A DNA stretch of 64,000 nt from Bordetella genomosp. 10 (GCF_002261225.1 NZ_NEVM01000001.1:310001-374000); one strand, 5' to 3'; positions 42,797 to 51,831 are shown, counted from the first letter of the stretch. Program-made: numbers and translations. The notes: generated from the sequence alone by a model not told the origin.

Positions 42797-43624
42797 CTAG
42801 AGGATGGCGCGTTGCCCGCCGTCCGCGGAGATGGACGCGCCGACGATGTAGCTTGCCCTCTCGCTGGCGACGAAGGCGATGAGATTGGCGATCTCTTCGG
42901 GTCTGCCGTAGCGGCCCAGAGGGGAGCGCGCCGCGCCACGCGAATAGGCTTCCTCCCTGTCTATGCCCTGGCGTTGTGCTTCGGCGCGCAGCGTCTCTTC
43001 CATTCTGTCGGTCAGGGTAACGCCGGGGTTCACCGAATTGATGCGTATCCCGTAGCGACCATAGAACTGGGCGAGCCCCATTGTCGAAATCAGCAGCGCG
43101 GCATTGGCGGCGCTGCCAGGAAGGTGCGTTTCCGTAGGTGCTTTGCCACCCATTCCCACGACATTGACGACTGCGCCGTGCTGACGCTCGTGAACGCCGC
43201 CAGGAAGCGTGCCTGCAGCTTCGGCTCTTGCCCGCATGCGTTTCAGGACTTCGTCCTGAATGTAGACGTAGGAGAAGAATTTGGCGCAGAGGCCGGCTTG
43301 CCAGGCGTCAGGACCGAGGTCGTCCACTGCGGTGCGCCTGGCGCTGCCGGCGCTGTTGACCAGGATGTCGATCGGCCCAACCTCCAGCTCGACGTCCGCG
43401 GCCAGTCGCGCCGCCGCGCCGGCATTGCTGAGGTCCGCCGCCTTTCCCCACAAGACCGCTCCCGATCCTTCCAGCGCCCGCAGCGCCTTGTCCACGTTGG
43501 CCTGGCTTCGCGATACGATTGCGACCGTTGCGCCCTCGCGTAGAAACACCCTGGCCGTCTCCAATCCAATTCCTTTGGTGCCGCCTGTCACGAGCACGAT
43601 CTTGCCTTTCAGATTCAGATCCAT
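42797..43624 (-). CDS. SDR-family protein lacking the Tyr-x3-Lys catalytic pair
   Basis: The 275-residue protein has the cofactor motif TGGTKGIG (residues 13-20) and NSAGSARR (90-97), but the catalytic region reads HLPGSAANAALL (167-178): Gly170 stands for Tyr and Asn174 for Lys. A subgroup of SDR proteins shares the SAANAAL form. The C-terminus (GASISADGGQRAIL) is normal. It may be a non-classical reductase or a binding protein. It is downstream of the DszC-like gene in the second sulfur cluster, 27 bp away, and so is likely co-transcribed. Confidence 0.85.
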   Translation of the reverse strand: MDLNLKGKIVLVTGGTKGIGLETARVFLREGATVAIVSRSQANVDKALRALEGSGAVLWGKAADLSNAGAAARLAADVELEVGPIDILVNSAGSARRTAVDDLGPDAWQAGLCAKFFSYVYIQDEVLKRMRARAEAAGTLPGGVHERQHGAVVNVVGMGGKAPTETHLPGSAANAALLISTMGLAQFYGRYGIRINSVNPGVTLTDRMEETLRAEAQRQGIDREEAYSRGAARSPLGRYGRPEEIANLIAFVASERASYIVGASISADGGQRAIL

Positions 43625-43651
43625 ATTTAATCTAAGGTAGTTGAGAAAAAT

Positions 43652-44821
43652 TCATAGGCGCGCGCTGACGTCGAAGTGCTCCCCGAGCAGCGCCCGGCCG
43701 ATTTCAGTGGCTGTCGTGTCCGGATTCTCGTGCAACGATTGATAGCGCAGGTCGCGCAGGAAGCGTGACAGCACGCTGCGCGCCGTGAGGGCACTGGAGC
43801 CCGCTATCTGCGCTGATTTTTCGATGACGCTTGTTGCGCACTTCAGTGCGACGTGCTTCGCTTTCATGGAAGCAAGTTCGGCGTTGTCGGTGGCGCCTTG
43901 TTGCCATAGCCAGGCAGCGTGATAGAGACTGTTGCGCGCGGCGTCGATGGCGATGCGGATTTCGCCCAGCCGCAGTTGCGTATGCGAATTGCCGGATGTG
44001 CCCCGCTTCGGGATGTAGTCGCACAGGAAGTCGACGACGCCTTCGCTTCCGCCGACATACTGTGCGGCGAAGCTGAGATGGCTTTTCGCGGTCCAGCGGC
44101 CGCGCGCATAATCGCCAGCTTTACCCAACACGTCACGGTCTGCGACGAAGCAATCTCTCAGGGTCAAGGTGGGGCTGTATGCGGCCCGCATGCCCATGGG
44201 ATCCCAGGAGTCCGGCTCTATCGTCAAGCCAGCGGCATGCCTTGGCACGGCGAAGAACTGAATCGCGGATTTGCCGGTATCGCCATCGGTGACGACAGCG
44301 GATATGGCATTGAAATGCACCACATCGGCCATCGTCGAGTAGTTCTTGACGCCGTTCAACAGCCACCCGCCATCGGTTTTTCTGGCGGATGTCCGTAGAT
44401 TAAGAAGACCGCGGCCAGTGCGCCCTGGTTCGCTGCCTGTGTTGTTGACGAACGCGCCTTGATCCACGATGGGCTTGATGATTCGCTCGATCTGGTCCGC
44501 GTTCGCGGTCTGGTCGAGACGGTGCGAGGTGTTGTAGTGGATGTGCAGGCATTGGGCGGTGGACAGGCAGTACCGCGCGGAGTGCTCGACAATCAGGAGT
44601 GACGCAAGCGGATCCAATCCCAACGCGCCGCCGCCCAGGCCGCCGATTTCCTCGCGCAAGGCAGCTGCGTTCAAGCCGGCCGCGACGACGTCTTGGAGGT
44701 TGCGGGTAGGCGTCGCGGCCAGGATGTCATGCTCGGCGGCGCGTGGGGCAAAGGCGCTGCGGCCTAGATAAGTCACCTTGTCGATGATGTCCCGGTGTTT
44801 CCTGGTGAAGATGGCGTCCAT
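43652..44821 (-). CDS. acyl-CoA-dehydrogenase-fold flavin monooxygenase, DszC/SfnB-like
   Basis: The 389-residue protein is a paralogue of the one at 32256: NNTGSEPGRTGRGLLNLRT, GGWLLNGVKNYSTMADVVHF and FAAQYVGGSEGVVDFLCDYI. Its C-terminal motif SLHENPDTTATEIG is again of the DszC/SfnB sort without a dehydrogenase-type Glu base. It follows a DszA-like gene after 8 bp, so the order is reversed relative to the first cluster. Oxygenation of a sulfur atom with FMNH2 is the likely reaction; true acyl-CoA oxidation is less likely. Confidence 0.85.
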   Translation of the reverse strand: MDAIFTRKHRDIIDKVTYLGRSAFAPRAAEHDILAATPTRNLQDVVAAGLNAAALREEIGGLGGGALGLDPLASLLIVEHSARYCLSTAQCLHIHYNTSHRLDQTANADQIERIIKPIVDQGAFVNNTGSEPGRTGRGLLNLRTSARKTDGGWLLNGVKNYSTMADVVHFNAISAVVTDGDTGKSAIQFFAVPRHAAGLTIEPDSWDPMGMRAAYSPTLTLRDCFVADRDVLGKAGDYARGRWTAKSHLSFAAQYVGGSEGVVDFLCDYIPKRGTSGNSHTQLRLGEIRIAIDAARNSLYHAAWLWQQGATDNAELASMKAKHVALKCATSVIEKSAQIAGSSALTARSVLSRFLRDLRYQSLHENPDTTATEIGRALLGEHFDVSARL

Positions 44822-44829
44822 TCCCGTCC

Positions 44830-46152
44830 TTACTTCTGAATATGGGCAGGAAGGCCGTAGTGCTCCCGCAGTGTGCTTCCTTCGTATTCGTAGCGAAAGA
44901 GGCCGCGTTGACGCAGAATTGGGATGACCCCGTCCACAAAGGCGTCCAGTCCCTGCGGCAGCACTGCAGGCATGTAGTTGAAGCCGTCAGCCGCGCCGTT
45001 CTCGAACCATTCGGCGATACGGTCGGCAACCTGCTCCACGCTGCCAACCAGGGTCTGATGGCCACGGGCTCCCGCAAGGCGCCCGATCAGCTGCCTCACC
45101 GTGAGATTTTCGCGTTTGGAGGATTCCAGGATGATGGTGGCGCGGCTACGGTGCCCCTCTATATTGTCCAGAGCGGGAAATGCCTCCAGGGGAACCGGCT
45201 TGTCGAGCGGATAGCCGCTCAGGTCCACACCCGTGAAATGGCGGATCTGGCGCAGACCCGCCTCGGGTACGATCAGCTCTTCCAGATCCTTGGCCAGACG
45301 TTGCGCTTCAGCTTCAGTGCCCGCCAGTATCGGACTCAGGCCGACCATGACCCGAAGGTTATCGGGATTGCGTCCCGAGCGCGCGGCTTGCTCCCGGATG
45401 CGCCGGTAGTAGGACTGGGCGCCCGCGAGCGTGTCCTGCGCCGTGAACACCGCATCGGCGTGGCGGGCGGCGAATGCAATGCCCGTCTCCGACGATCCGG
45501 CCTGGATCAGCACGGGCCGTCCCTGTGGCGACGGCGGCAGGTTCAGCGGACCCAGCACCTTGAAATACTTGCCCTGGTGATTGATCTGGCGGATTTTCGT
45601 CAGATCGGCGTAGACGCCATTCGTCTTGTCGTTTACGACAGCACCTGGCAACCAGCTGTCCCAGAGTCGCGTGACGACCTGGACGAATTCTTCAGCGCGC
45701 CGATAGCGCTCGGCGTGGGCAAGTCTGTCGTCGAGCCCGAAGTTACGCGCCGCGTTGTCGCTATTGGTCGTCACGATGTTCCAGCCGATCCGCCCCTTGG
45801 ACAGGTGATCCAGCGAGAGCAGCTTGCGCGCCAGATTGAAGGGCTCGTTGAACGACGTGGATGCGGTGACCGCCAAGCCGATGTGGCTCGTGGCGACACT
45901 CAACGCCCCCTGTAGCGCGATGGGGTCGAGTTGCTCGCTGGGACGATAGCCGATGCTGGAGTAGAGCATGGGTTGGTCGCCATAGAAGACGGCATCCAGC
46001 TTGCCGCGTTCAGCGGTGACCGCAACCTGGCGGTGCGCTTCGAAGTGGGTGAGATCGGCGCTGGCGGCGTCAGGCAGACGCCAGGCCGCTTCGTGATTCG
46101 ATCCAAAGGAGACATGGACATTGAAATGAAGTTTTCTCGGTGGCGTTGCCAT
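44830..46152 (-). CDS. LLM-class FMN-dependent monooxygenase, NtaA/DszA type
   Basis: The 440-residue protein shows LHFNVHVSFGSNHEAAWRLP, AVTASTSFNEPFNLARKLLS, GRIGWNIVTTNSDNAARNFG and GRPVLIQAGSSETGIAFAAR. It is nearest in length to the paralogue at 18593. It lies 64 bp after a family-5 binding-protein gene and 8 bp before the DszC-like gene. One cluster with two DszA-like enzymes (this and 48806) suggests two sequential oxidations or two related substrates. Confidence 0.92.
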   Translation of the reverse strand: MATPPRKLHFNVHVSFGSNHEAAWRLPDAASADLTHFEAHRQVAVTAERGKLDAVFYGDQPMLYSSIGYRPSEQLDPIALQGALSVATSHIGLAVTASTSFNEPFNLARKLLSLDHLSKGRIGWNIVTTNSDNAARNFGLDDRLAHAERYRRAEEFVQVVTRLWDSWLPGAVVNDKTNGVYADLTKIRQINHQGKYFKVLGPLNLPPSPQGRPVLIQAGSSETGIAFAARHADAVFTAQDTLAGAQSYYRRIREQAARSGRNPDNLRVMVGLSPILAGTEAEAQRLAKDLEELIVPEAGLRQIRHFTGVDLSGYPLDKPVPLEAFPALDNIEGHRSRATIILESSKRENLTVRQLIGRLAGARGHQTLVGSVEQVADRIAEWFENGAADGFNYMPAVLPQGLDAFVDGVIPILRQRGLFRYEYEGSTLREHYGLPAHIQK

Positions 46153-46216
46153 GACCTGTGCTTTTACTGAAATTCGGGTTGGGAAAGGGGCGGGCCGCGG
46201 AAGCGTTGTGGGCGGG

Positions 46217-47830
46217 TCAGGGTTCTATCCAGGCATCCTTGAGCGAGGATCGGGCGCCATCGGAACTGGTGTCCACGCCGTGCACGCGCTTGTTATAGAA
46301 AGTGAAATAGGGTGCCTCCATGACGGGAATCAGGGGCAGGTCTGTCAGGAGTACGCGCTGCAGATCATGAAAGGCTTCATAGCGCTTGCGCGGGTCGAGC
46401 TCTTGCTGGTAATGGGCGATCAGGGCGTCGACGCGCGGCGATGCGTAAGCGAACGCATTGACATTGGGCACGCCCTTGGCGCCGGCCTTGGACCAGACGA
46501 GACGGGTCAATCCAAGTTCCGGGTCCATCAGGGTGGAGAAGCCCTGGAACAGGATGTCGAAGTCGTAGTCGGTCCAGATTCGCTTCAGGAACGCACCCTG
46601 CTCGGTCAGGACAGGCTTGACGTCGATGCCGACCTTTGCCAGGTTTTGCCGGATGTACTCGCCGGCTAGGGGAAACGCTTCGCCATTGATGGATAGGTCC
46701 AGCTTCACGGTGAAGCGTTTGCCATCCGGCTTGCGCGGCAGGCCGGCTTCGTCCAGCAGTTTCTCCGCCTCGATGGGGTCGTAAGGATAGGCAGGCTTGT
46801 CCTTCGCATAAAAATCGCCCAGTGCCGGCACGATGGGGCTGTCGGCGGTTCGGGCCACGCCGTGCCAGACGGTGTCGACCAGCCCCTGCTTGTCCAGCGC
46901 ATAGGCGATAGCCTCGCGTACCTTTACCTGGTCTACATGCGGACGGCGCAGATTGAATGCCAGATAAAACACCTGGGCGTTGTATTCATAGCCATGTGGT
47001 TCGAACACGAGGTTTGGATTCGACTTCAGCCGCTTCACGTCGGCGAGGGGCACCCCGCCAAAGGGTTGATACTGGATTTCCCCGGTTTCCAGCGCCGCGG
47101 CTCGGGTTGCGCTGTCGGGCAGACTGCGGAAGATGACGCGGTCGAGATAGGGTTTGCCGCTATCCCAATAATCGGGATTGCGTTCTAGGATGATTTGCTG
47201 CGATTTTTTCCATTCCTTGAATCGGAAGGGGCCCGTGCCGACCGGATGCTGATTGACGGGATTGCTGCGCACATCCGTTCCCTCATAGAGGTGGCGCGGC
47301 AGTATCGGCGCTTCCGCCGCGTCCAGCGAGTTAAGAATGACAGGCGCCGGACGCCGCAGCCGGAAGATCGCCGTGGATGCATCCGGTGTATCCACGGCCA
47401 GCAAAGGCTCAAAGGTTACCCGCGCGCGCGGACCGACCTTTTTCCATACTTCCAGGGCGGTGTATTGCACATCCGCGGAAGTGAAAGGTTTGCCGTCATG
47501 CCAACGGACGCCGCTACGCAACTTGAACGCGATGCTCAGGCCGTCGTCGGACACCTCCCAGCGAGTGGCCAGTGCCGGGACAGCACGGTTGTCCTTGTCG
47601 TAAGACACCAGGCCTTCGAAGATATTGCTCCCTGCGACGGCATTGGCATATTGATTATGGAAAGCCGTGCTGAGTTGTGCGGGGTCCGGGTTGACCGCGA
47701 CGACCAGGGTGCCGCCCCGCACCGGGGTCTGTCCGGCGGCGAGGCCGGTTGGCGCTGCGCCGGCAATGCCAGGAATGGCTAGCGTCAGGTTGGCGCCGAC
47801 AAGCAGGGTACGCACGAGTTTGCGAAGCAT
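46217..47830 (-). CDS. family-5 ABC substrate-binding protein
   Basis: The 537-residue protein has a Sec-type signal (LRKLVRTLLVGANLTLAIPG) rather than the twin-arginine leaders of its paralogues. Motifs are TPVRGGTLVVAVNPDPAQLS, FKLRSGVRWHDGKPFTSADV and GTGPFRFKEWKKSQQIILER. No permease or ATPase gene of the Dpp type lies in this cluster, so it probably docks on the dppBCDF system at 35-39 kb. A 158-bp gap with a small CCCTC/GAGGG hairpin near 47909 separates it from the aldolase gene upstream. Confidence 0.92.
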   Translation of the reverse strand: MLRKLVRTLLVGANLTLAIPGIAGAAPTGLAAGQTPVRGGTLVVAVNPDPAQLSTAFHNQYANAVAGSNIFEGLVSYDKDNRAVPALATRWEVSDDGLSIAFKLRSGVRWHDGKPFTSADVQYTALEVWKKVGPRARVTFEPLLAVDTPDASTAIFRLRRPAPVILNSLDAAEAPILPRHLYEGTDVRSNPVNQHPVGTGPFRFKEWKKSQQIILERNPDYWDSGKPYLDRVIFRSLPDSATRAAALETGEIQYQPFGGVPLADVKRLKSNPNLVFEPHGYEYNAQVFYLAFNLRRPHVDQVKVREAIAYALDKQGLVDTVWHGVARTADSPIVPALGDFYAKDKPAYPYDPIEAEKLLDEAGLPRKPDGKRFTVKLDLSINGEAFPLAGEYIRQNLAKVGIDVKPVLTEQGAFLKRIWTDYDFDILFQGFSTLMDPELGLTRLVWSKAGAKGVPNVNAFAYASPRVDALIAHYQQELDPRKRYEAFHDLQRVLLTDLPLIPVMEAPYFTFYNKRVHGVDTSSDGARSSLKDAWIEP

Positions 47831-47988
47831 GGGATGGAATCTTTGTAGAAATACGGTGGCCCTGCGTAGCAGGTGTCCCGGAGAGCGCGCGCGGGAGCGC
47901 CCCGCGTACCCTCAGAAAGAGGGCACGCAGCAGGGTGGATCGTTGAGTGAGGCCTATTGGCGGCGAGTTACTGCGCGGGGGAGCTTGG

Positions 47989-48795
47989 TCAGCGCTGGTA
48001 GTCTTTCGTCTGTCTGTCGAGGCTGCGGCGCAGCGCCTCCCAGTCATTGCCGCCGATACGCGCCCAGCCGTTCTTGGAGACGATGCGGGACGCTTGCGTC
48101 GATGCCCGCTCAATCACCTCGGTCGGTAACTCATTGAGTTCGGTGCTTACCGTGCCGATCTGGGCCGCGAGCTGCATGACGCAAGCGCGTTGTATCCGCC
48201 AGGCAAAGCCGAACGCTTCGCCAACGGACTCGCCCACGGTGAGCGTCCCGTGGTTGCGCAGAATGAGCACGCTGCCATCGCCGATATCGGACGCAATGCT
48301 ATCGCGCTCGTCCTCGTCGGAGAAACCCAGGAAGTCATGGTAGCGGACGTAAGGGAGGATGGAGAGTGCCATCTGTGTCAACGGCAGCAATCCGCGCTTC
48401 TGGCTGGCTACGGCCACGCCTTCGCGCGTATGCAGATGGATGGCGCATTTTAGGTCGGGACGGCTGATGTGTACCGCGCTGTGGATGGCCCACGCGCCGC
48501 TGCCCACGATACGCTGCCCGGGAATGGCGTCGATAGCTTGGCCGTCGGCCGTCCCATCGAAACCGACCTTCACCAGATTCGAGGCGGTGATCTCATCGAA
48601 GAGCAGGCCATAGCGGTTGATCAGGAATTGGTCAGTGGTGCCGGGCACCATCAAGGAGATGTGCGATGACAGCAGGTCTGTCCATCCGAGCGTGGCCACC
48701 AGTCGGAATGCCGCGGCAAGCTCGACCCGGGCCGCCCACTCTTCGTTGGAATAGCTGGCGGATTGAGATGGAATGGAACTGGGATTGATGCTCAT
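47989..48795 (-). CDS. class II aldolase/adducin-family protein
   Basis: The 268-residue protein has zinc ligands His120 and His122 (IHLHTREG) and a third His in LILRNHGTLTVGE, with LFDEITASNLVKVGFDG before them. ATG 48795 has AAGGA at a good distance; an upstream ATG at 48822 would overlap the monooxygenase stop and lacks this. It follows the DszA-like gene by 10 bp, the same order as in the first cluster (monooxygenase then aldolase). Confidence 0.88.
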   Translation of the reverse strand: MSINPSSIPSQSASYSNEEWAARVELAAAFRLVATLGWTDLLSSHISLMVPGTTDQFLINRYGLLFDEITASNLVKVGFDGTADGQAIDAIPGQRIVGSGAWAIHSAVHISRPDLKCAIHLHTREGVAVASQKRGLLPLTQMALSILPYVRYHDFLGFSDEDERDSIASDIGDGSVLILRNHGTLTVGESVGEAFGFAWRIQRACVMQLAAQIGTVSTELNELPTEVIERASTQASRIVSKNGWARIGGNDWEALRRSLDRQTKDYQR

Positions 48796-48805
48796 GCTGG
48801 GATCC

Positions 48806-50164
48806 TTAAACGGTCGTGGCATCGTTGCTGGGTACGGCTTGGCGCCGTGTGGCAGGGCGGTCTATGCCAAGGTGGTCGCGTAATGTGGCGCCTCCGTAAT
48901 CGCTTCTGAATATCCCGCGAGATTGCAGGATCGGGATGACCTGGTCGACAAAATCGGTCAAGGAAGCGGGCAGGCTGGGCGGTATCAGGTTGAAGCCGTC
49001 GGCAGCGCCTGACTCGTACCAGCGGATCAGCTCGCTGGCGACCTGTTCCGGCGTTCCGACGATCGGGTAATGGCCCCGCCCGGCGCTCAAACGGCGCAGT
49101 AGCTGTCGCAGGGTGAGCGTCTCGCGATCGGTGAGGTCCTGCACCAGCTCTCGCCGGCTATGCAAGTGTTCCTGACCGGAGCGCCGCGGCGGGATCCGGA
49201 CCGTTGCGTCAAGGTCGTGTCCGCTGAAATCCTCCCCCGTGATCCGCAGCAGTTCCGCGATGCCATAGCTGGGCAGAATGAGGTTTTCATACGATGACTG
49301 CAGCGCGCGCGCCTGCGCCTCCGTACCGCCGAGAAAGAAGCTGATGCCAGGCAATACCAGGACTTGAGCAGGATCGCGCCCGGCCTGCGCAACCTGGGCT
49401 TTCGATCCTTTATAGAAGTGTTGTGCGTCCTCCAGGCGTGTTTGCGCTGTGAAGATCGCGTCCGCGTAACGCGCGGCCAAGCGCTGGCCGGCACCGGACG
49501 AGCCCGCCTGGAACAGCACCGGCCGGCCTTGCGGTGACCGCGGCACCTCCAGCGGGCCCGCCACCTGGAAGTAGTCGCCAGCGTGGTCGATGCGATGCAC
49601 CTTGCTGCGATCCAGGAACACGCCAGCCGACTTGTCGGCCCTGATGGCGTCGTCATCCCAACTATCCCAGAGCCCAAGCACCACTTCCAGGAACTCCTCG
49701 GCGCGCGCGTAGCGGCTGTCGGGGTCGGGATGCGCCGGCAGCCCGAAATTGCCCGCCGCTTCACGGTTCACCGTCGTCACGACGTTCCAGGCTGCGCGGC
49801 CCCGGCTGACATGATCAAGGGAGGCATACCGACGCGCCAGGCTGTAGGGATCGTTGTAAGTCGTTGAACCCGTCGCCACCAGGCCGATGTGGTCGGTGAC
49901 GCCGGAGAGCGCAGCTACCAGGATCAGAGGGTCCAGCAGATCCCACGGCCGGTCCTGGGACCGTGCATTAAGGACGGGATGATCAGCAAGGAAGATGGCA
50001 TCCAGCTTGCCGCGTTCCGCCTCCCGCGCTAGATGGCGATAGTGAACGATGTTGACGACGTCCTCCGTGCGGGCTTCTGGCAAGCGCCAGGCGGCTTCGT
50101 GCTGACCGATATTGCGCAGGAAGACATTCAGGTGCATTTGGCGTGACGGGCGGTGCTTGGCCAT
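48806..50164 (-). CDS. LLM-class FMN-dependent monooxygenase, NtaA/DszA type
   Basis: The 452-residue protein shows MHLNVFLRNIGQHEAAWRLP, ATGSTTYNDPYSLARRYASL, RGRAAWNVVTTVNREAAGNF and GRPVLFQAGSSGAGQRLAAR. It is the longest of the four paralogues and about equal to DszA (453). It stands between the four-rhodanese gene (17 bp upstream) and the aldolase gene. Sulfone or sulfonate C-S cleavage is inferred from these neighbours. Confidence 0.92.
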   Translation of the reverse strand: MAKHRPSRQMHLNVFLRNIGQHEAAWRLPEARTEDVVNIVHYRHLAREAERGKLDAIFLADHPVLNARSQDRPWDLLDPLILVAALSGVTDHIGLVATGSTTYNDPYSLARRYASLDHVSRGRAAWNVVTTVNREAAGNFGLPAHPDPDSRYARAEEFLEVVLGLWDSWDDDAIRADKSAGVFLDRSKVHRIDHAGDYFQVAGPLEVPRSPQGRPVLFQAGSSGAGQRLAARYADAIFTAQTRLEDAQHFYKGSKAQVAQAGRDPAQVLVLPGISFFLGGTEAQARALQSSYENLILPSYGIAELLRITGEDFSGHDLDATVRIPPRRSGQEHLHSRRELVQDLTDRETLTLRQLLRRLSAGRGHYPIVGTPEQVASELIRWYESGAADGFNLIPPSLPASLTDFVDQVIPILQSRGIFRSDYGGATLRDHLGIDRPATRRQAVPSNDATTV

Positions 50165-50181
50165 GGCTGATTAACCGATAA

Positions 50182-51831
50182 TCAACGGGTGGCGGCCGGC
50201 GCGGCCTCGAAAACCGGCGCGGGACGTTCAATCTGACGGTAATGTGCCTCGCCGCCAGACCGCTTCAACTGTGCGGTCAAGCCGTGTTCCCACGCCAGAT
50301 ATTCTCGGAACCGTTGATGACGGACTGCCTCTTCGGCGTAGACGTACGCGCCGTAGCGCGTATCGTCTTCGCCGGTCAGGCGCTGCTGGTCACCGTTGCC
50401 CAACGGTAGGCCGGCGCGCTTCCAGGCTTCGGTGCCGCCCTGGATAGCCCGTACGTCGAGCTCGCCGGTCCGGTGCGCTGCCGCGACGCGGCCCGCCAGA
50501 ACACCATCGCGCGACGTCAACAGGATGGATTTGCCAGGGAACTTGCTGGCGCTCAATTCCCGCAGGCGGTGGGGTGCGATGAACCAGGCGCCTTCCGGAT
50601 GCTGCTTCCTGTATTGGAGGCTGTTATCGATGTCGATGATGACGGCCCCGTCCCGCTGCCGCCCGTGGGCGCTCGCGGGAGCGATCCACGGAGTCGGCCC
50701 AACGGCGGGATCGAGCCGCAACAGCCTCGGGGCCGGTCCGAGTTGCAAATCGGCGGGCGTGCCTGTGCGGTAAAGATGAACGTCATAGACGCCGAATTGC
50801 GCCAGCCAGGCCGCGGCTGCCGGTGCGCGCACGCCATCCCAGTCCGCCAGGACGACGCGCGCGCCCCGAGTGCCGATATGCTTGTCTGGTCCTTGAACCA
50901 ACTGACCACCCGGCACCCACCACCAGCCTGGAAGATGACCGTCGACGTATTCTTCCTCGGTACGCACATCCAGAAGATATAGGCTGCGGCGCGTGTCAGC
51001 GCTCAGGCGGGCCAGGCCGGCGTCGTCGACATAGGACACGCCAGCCCGTTGCAACAGGTCCGCGGCGGCAGCCCGCGCTTGCGTCAAGTGGACCGCGCCG
51101 GGTTCAGGCAGTTCGGTCACGCGTCCATGCTCGAGCTGTAGGCCATTCAGCAACCAGGCCATCGTGCCGTCTTCCAGCGCAACGACGGGATTGGGTATCC
51201 CCGCGTCGATCAGGGTCTGGGCGCCGACGATGCTGCGAGTTCGACCCGCACAGTTCACCACCACCAGCGTATCGGGCTTCGGTGCGAGTTCGCGAATACG
51301 GTAGGGAAGTTCGATATTCGGAACGTTGAATGCCCCAGGTAGGGAGAAGTTCTTGAATTCAGCGGGAGTGCGGCCGTCGACGATGACGACGTCCTCACCA
51401 CTGGCGATGCGCCGTCGCAACTCGCGCACGTCGATATGAGGCGTCTGCGCTTTCTCTTCGATCCACTCACCAAAGGCCTTGCCCGGCACGTTCTCGTCCT
51501 GGAAGACCTCCAGTCCGGCGGCTTCCCAGCCGTCGACGCCGCCTTCGAGTAAAGCAATGTCGGTGTAAGCCAGACGTTGTAGTCTTTCGGCAGCGGCTTG
51601 CAGGGTTTGCCCATCGGCATCCACGAGAACGATAGGGGTGTCCAGCCGTGGCACCAGACGGGCGATTTCGAGTTCGAGCCGGAAATAGGGGATGCTGATT
51701 CCCCACAGCAGGCTCTTGCGGGCAAAAAGACCCTGTTCGCGCACGTCGATGACGGCGATTTCCGCCGGCCCGAGCAGGGCGTCACGCAGCGCGGTCGGAG
51801 AGACCGAGCGAAAATTTGATGAAGTACTCAT
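50182..51831 (-). CDS. four-domain rhodanese (sulfurtransferase) protein
   Basis: The 549-residue protein is a paralogue of the one at 33439, again with four rhodanese-like repeats (IAVIDVREQGLFARKSLLWG, VVIVDGRTPAEFKNFSLPGA, YLLDVRTEEEYVDGHLPGWW, GAVIIDIDNSLQYRKQHPEG). Only domain two has the cysteine loop, Cys194 in VVNCAGRTRS; the equivalents are VDADGQ, LADWDG and TSRDGV. The C-terminal tail YLAWEHGLTAQL matches YLAWEESLVGAL in the paralogue, so the tail is conserved as well. It opens the second sulfur operon. A 239-bp gap with an A+T-rich patch precedes it. Confidence 0.9.
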   Translation of the reverse strand: MSTSSNFRSVSPTALRDALLGPAEIAVIDVREQGLFARKSLLWGISIPYFRLELEIARLVPRLDTPIVLVDADGQTLQAAAERLQRLAYTDIALLEGGVDGWEAAGLEVFQDENVPGKAFGEWIEEKAQTPHIDVRELRRRIASGEDVVIVDGRTPAEFKNFSLPGAFNVPNIELPYRIRELAPKPDTLVVVNCAGRTRSIVGAQTLIDAGIPNPVVALEDGTMAWLLNGLQLEHGRVTELPEPGAVHLTQARAAAADLLQRAGVSYVDDAGLARLSADTRRSLYLLDVRTEEEYVDGHLPGWWWVPGGQLVQGPDKHIGTRGARVVLADWDGVRAPAAAAWLAQFGVYDVHLYRTGTPADLQLGPAPRLLRLDPAVGPTPWIAPASAHGRQRDGAVIIDIDNSLQYRKQHPEGAWFIAPHRLRELSASKFPGKSILLTSRDGVLAGRVAAAHRTGELDVRAIQGGTEAWKRAGLPLGNGDQQRLTGEDDTRYGAYVYAEEAVRHQRFREYLAWEHGLTAQLKRSGGEAHYRQIERPAPVFEAAPAATR

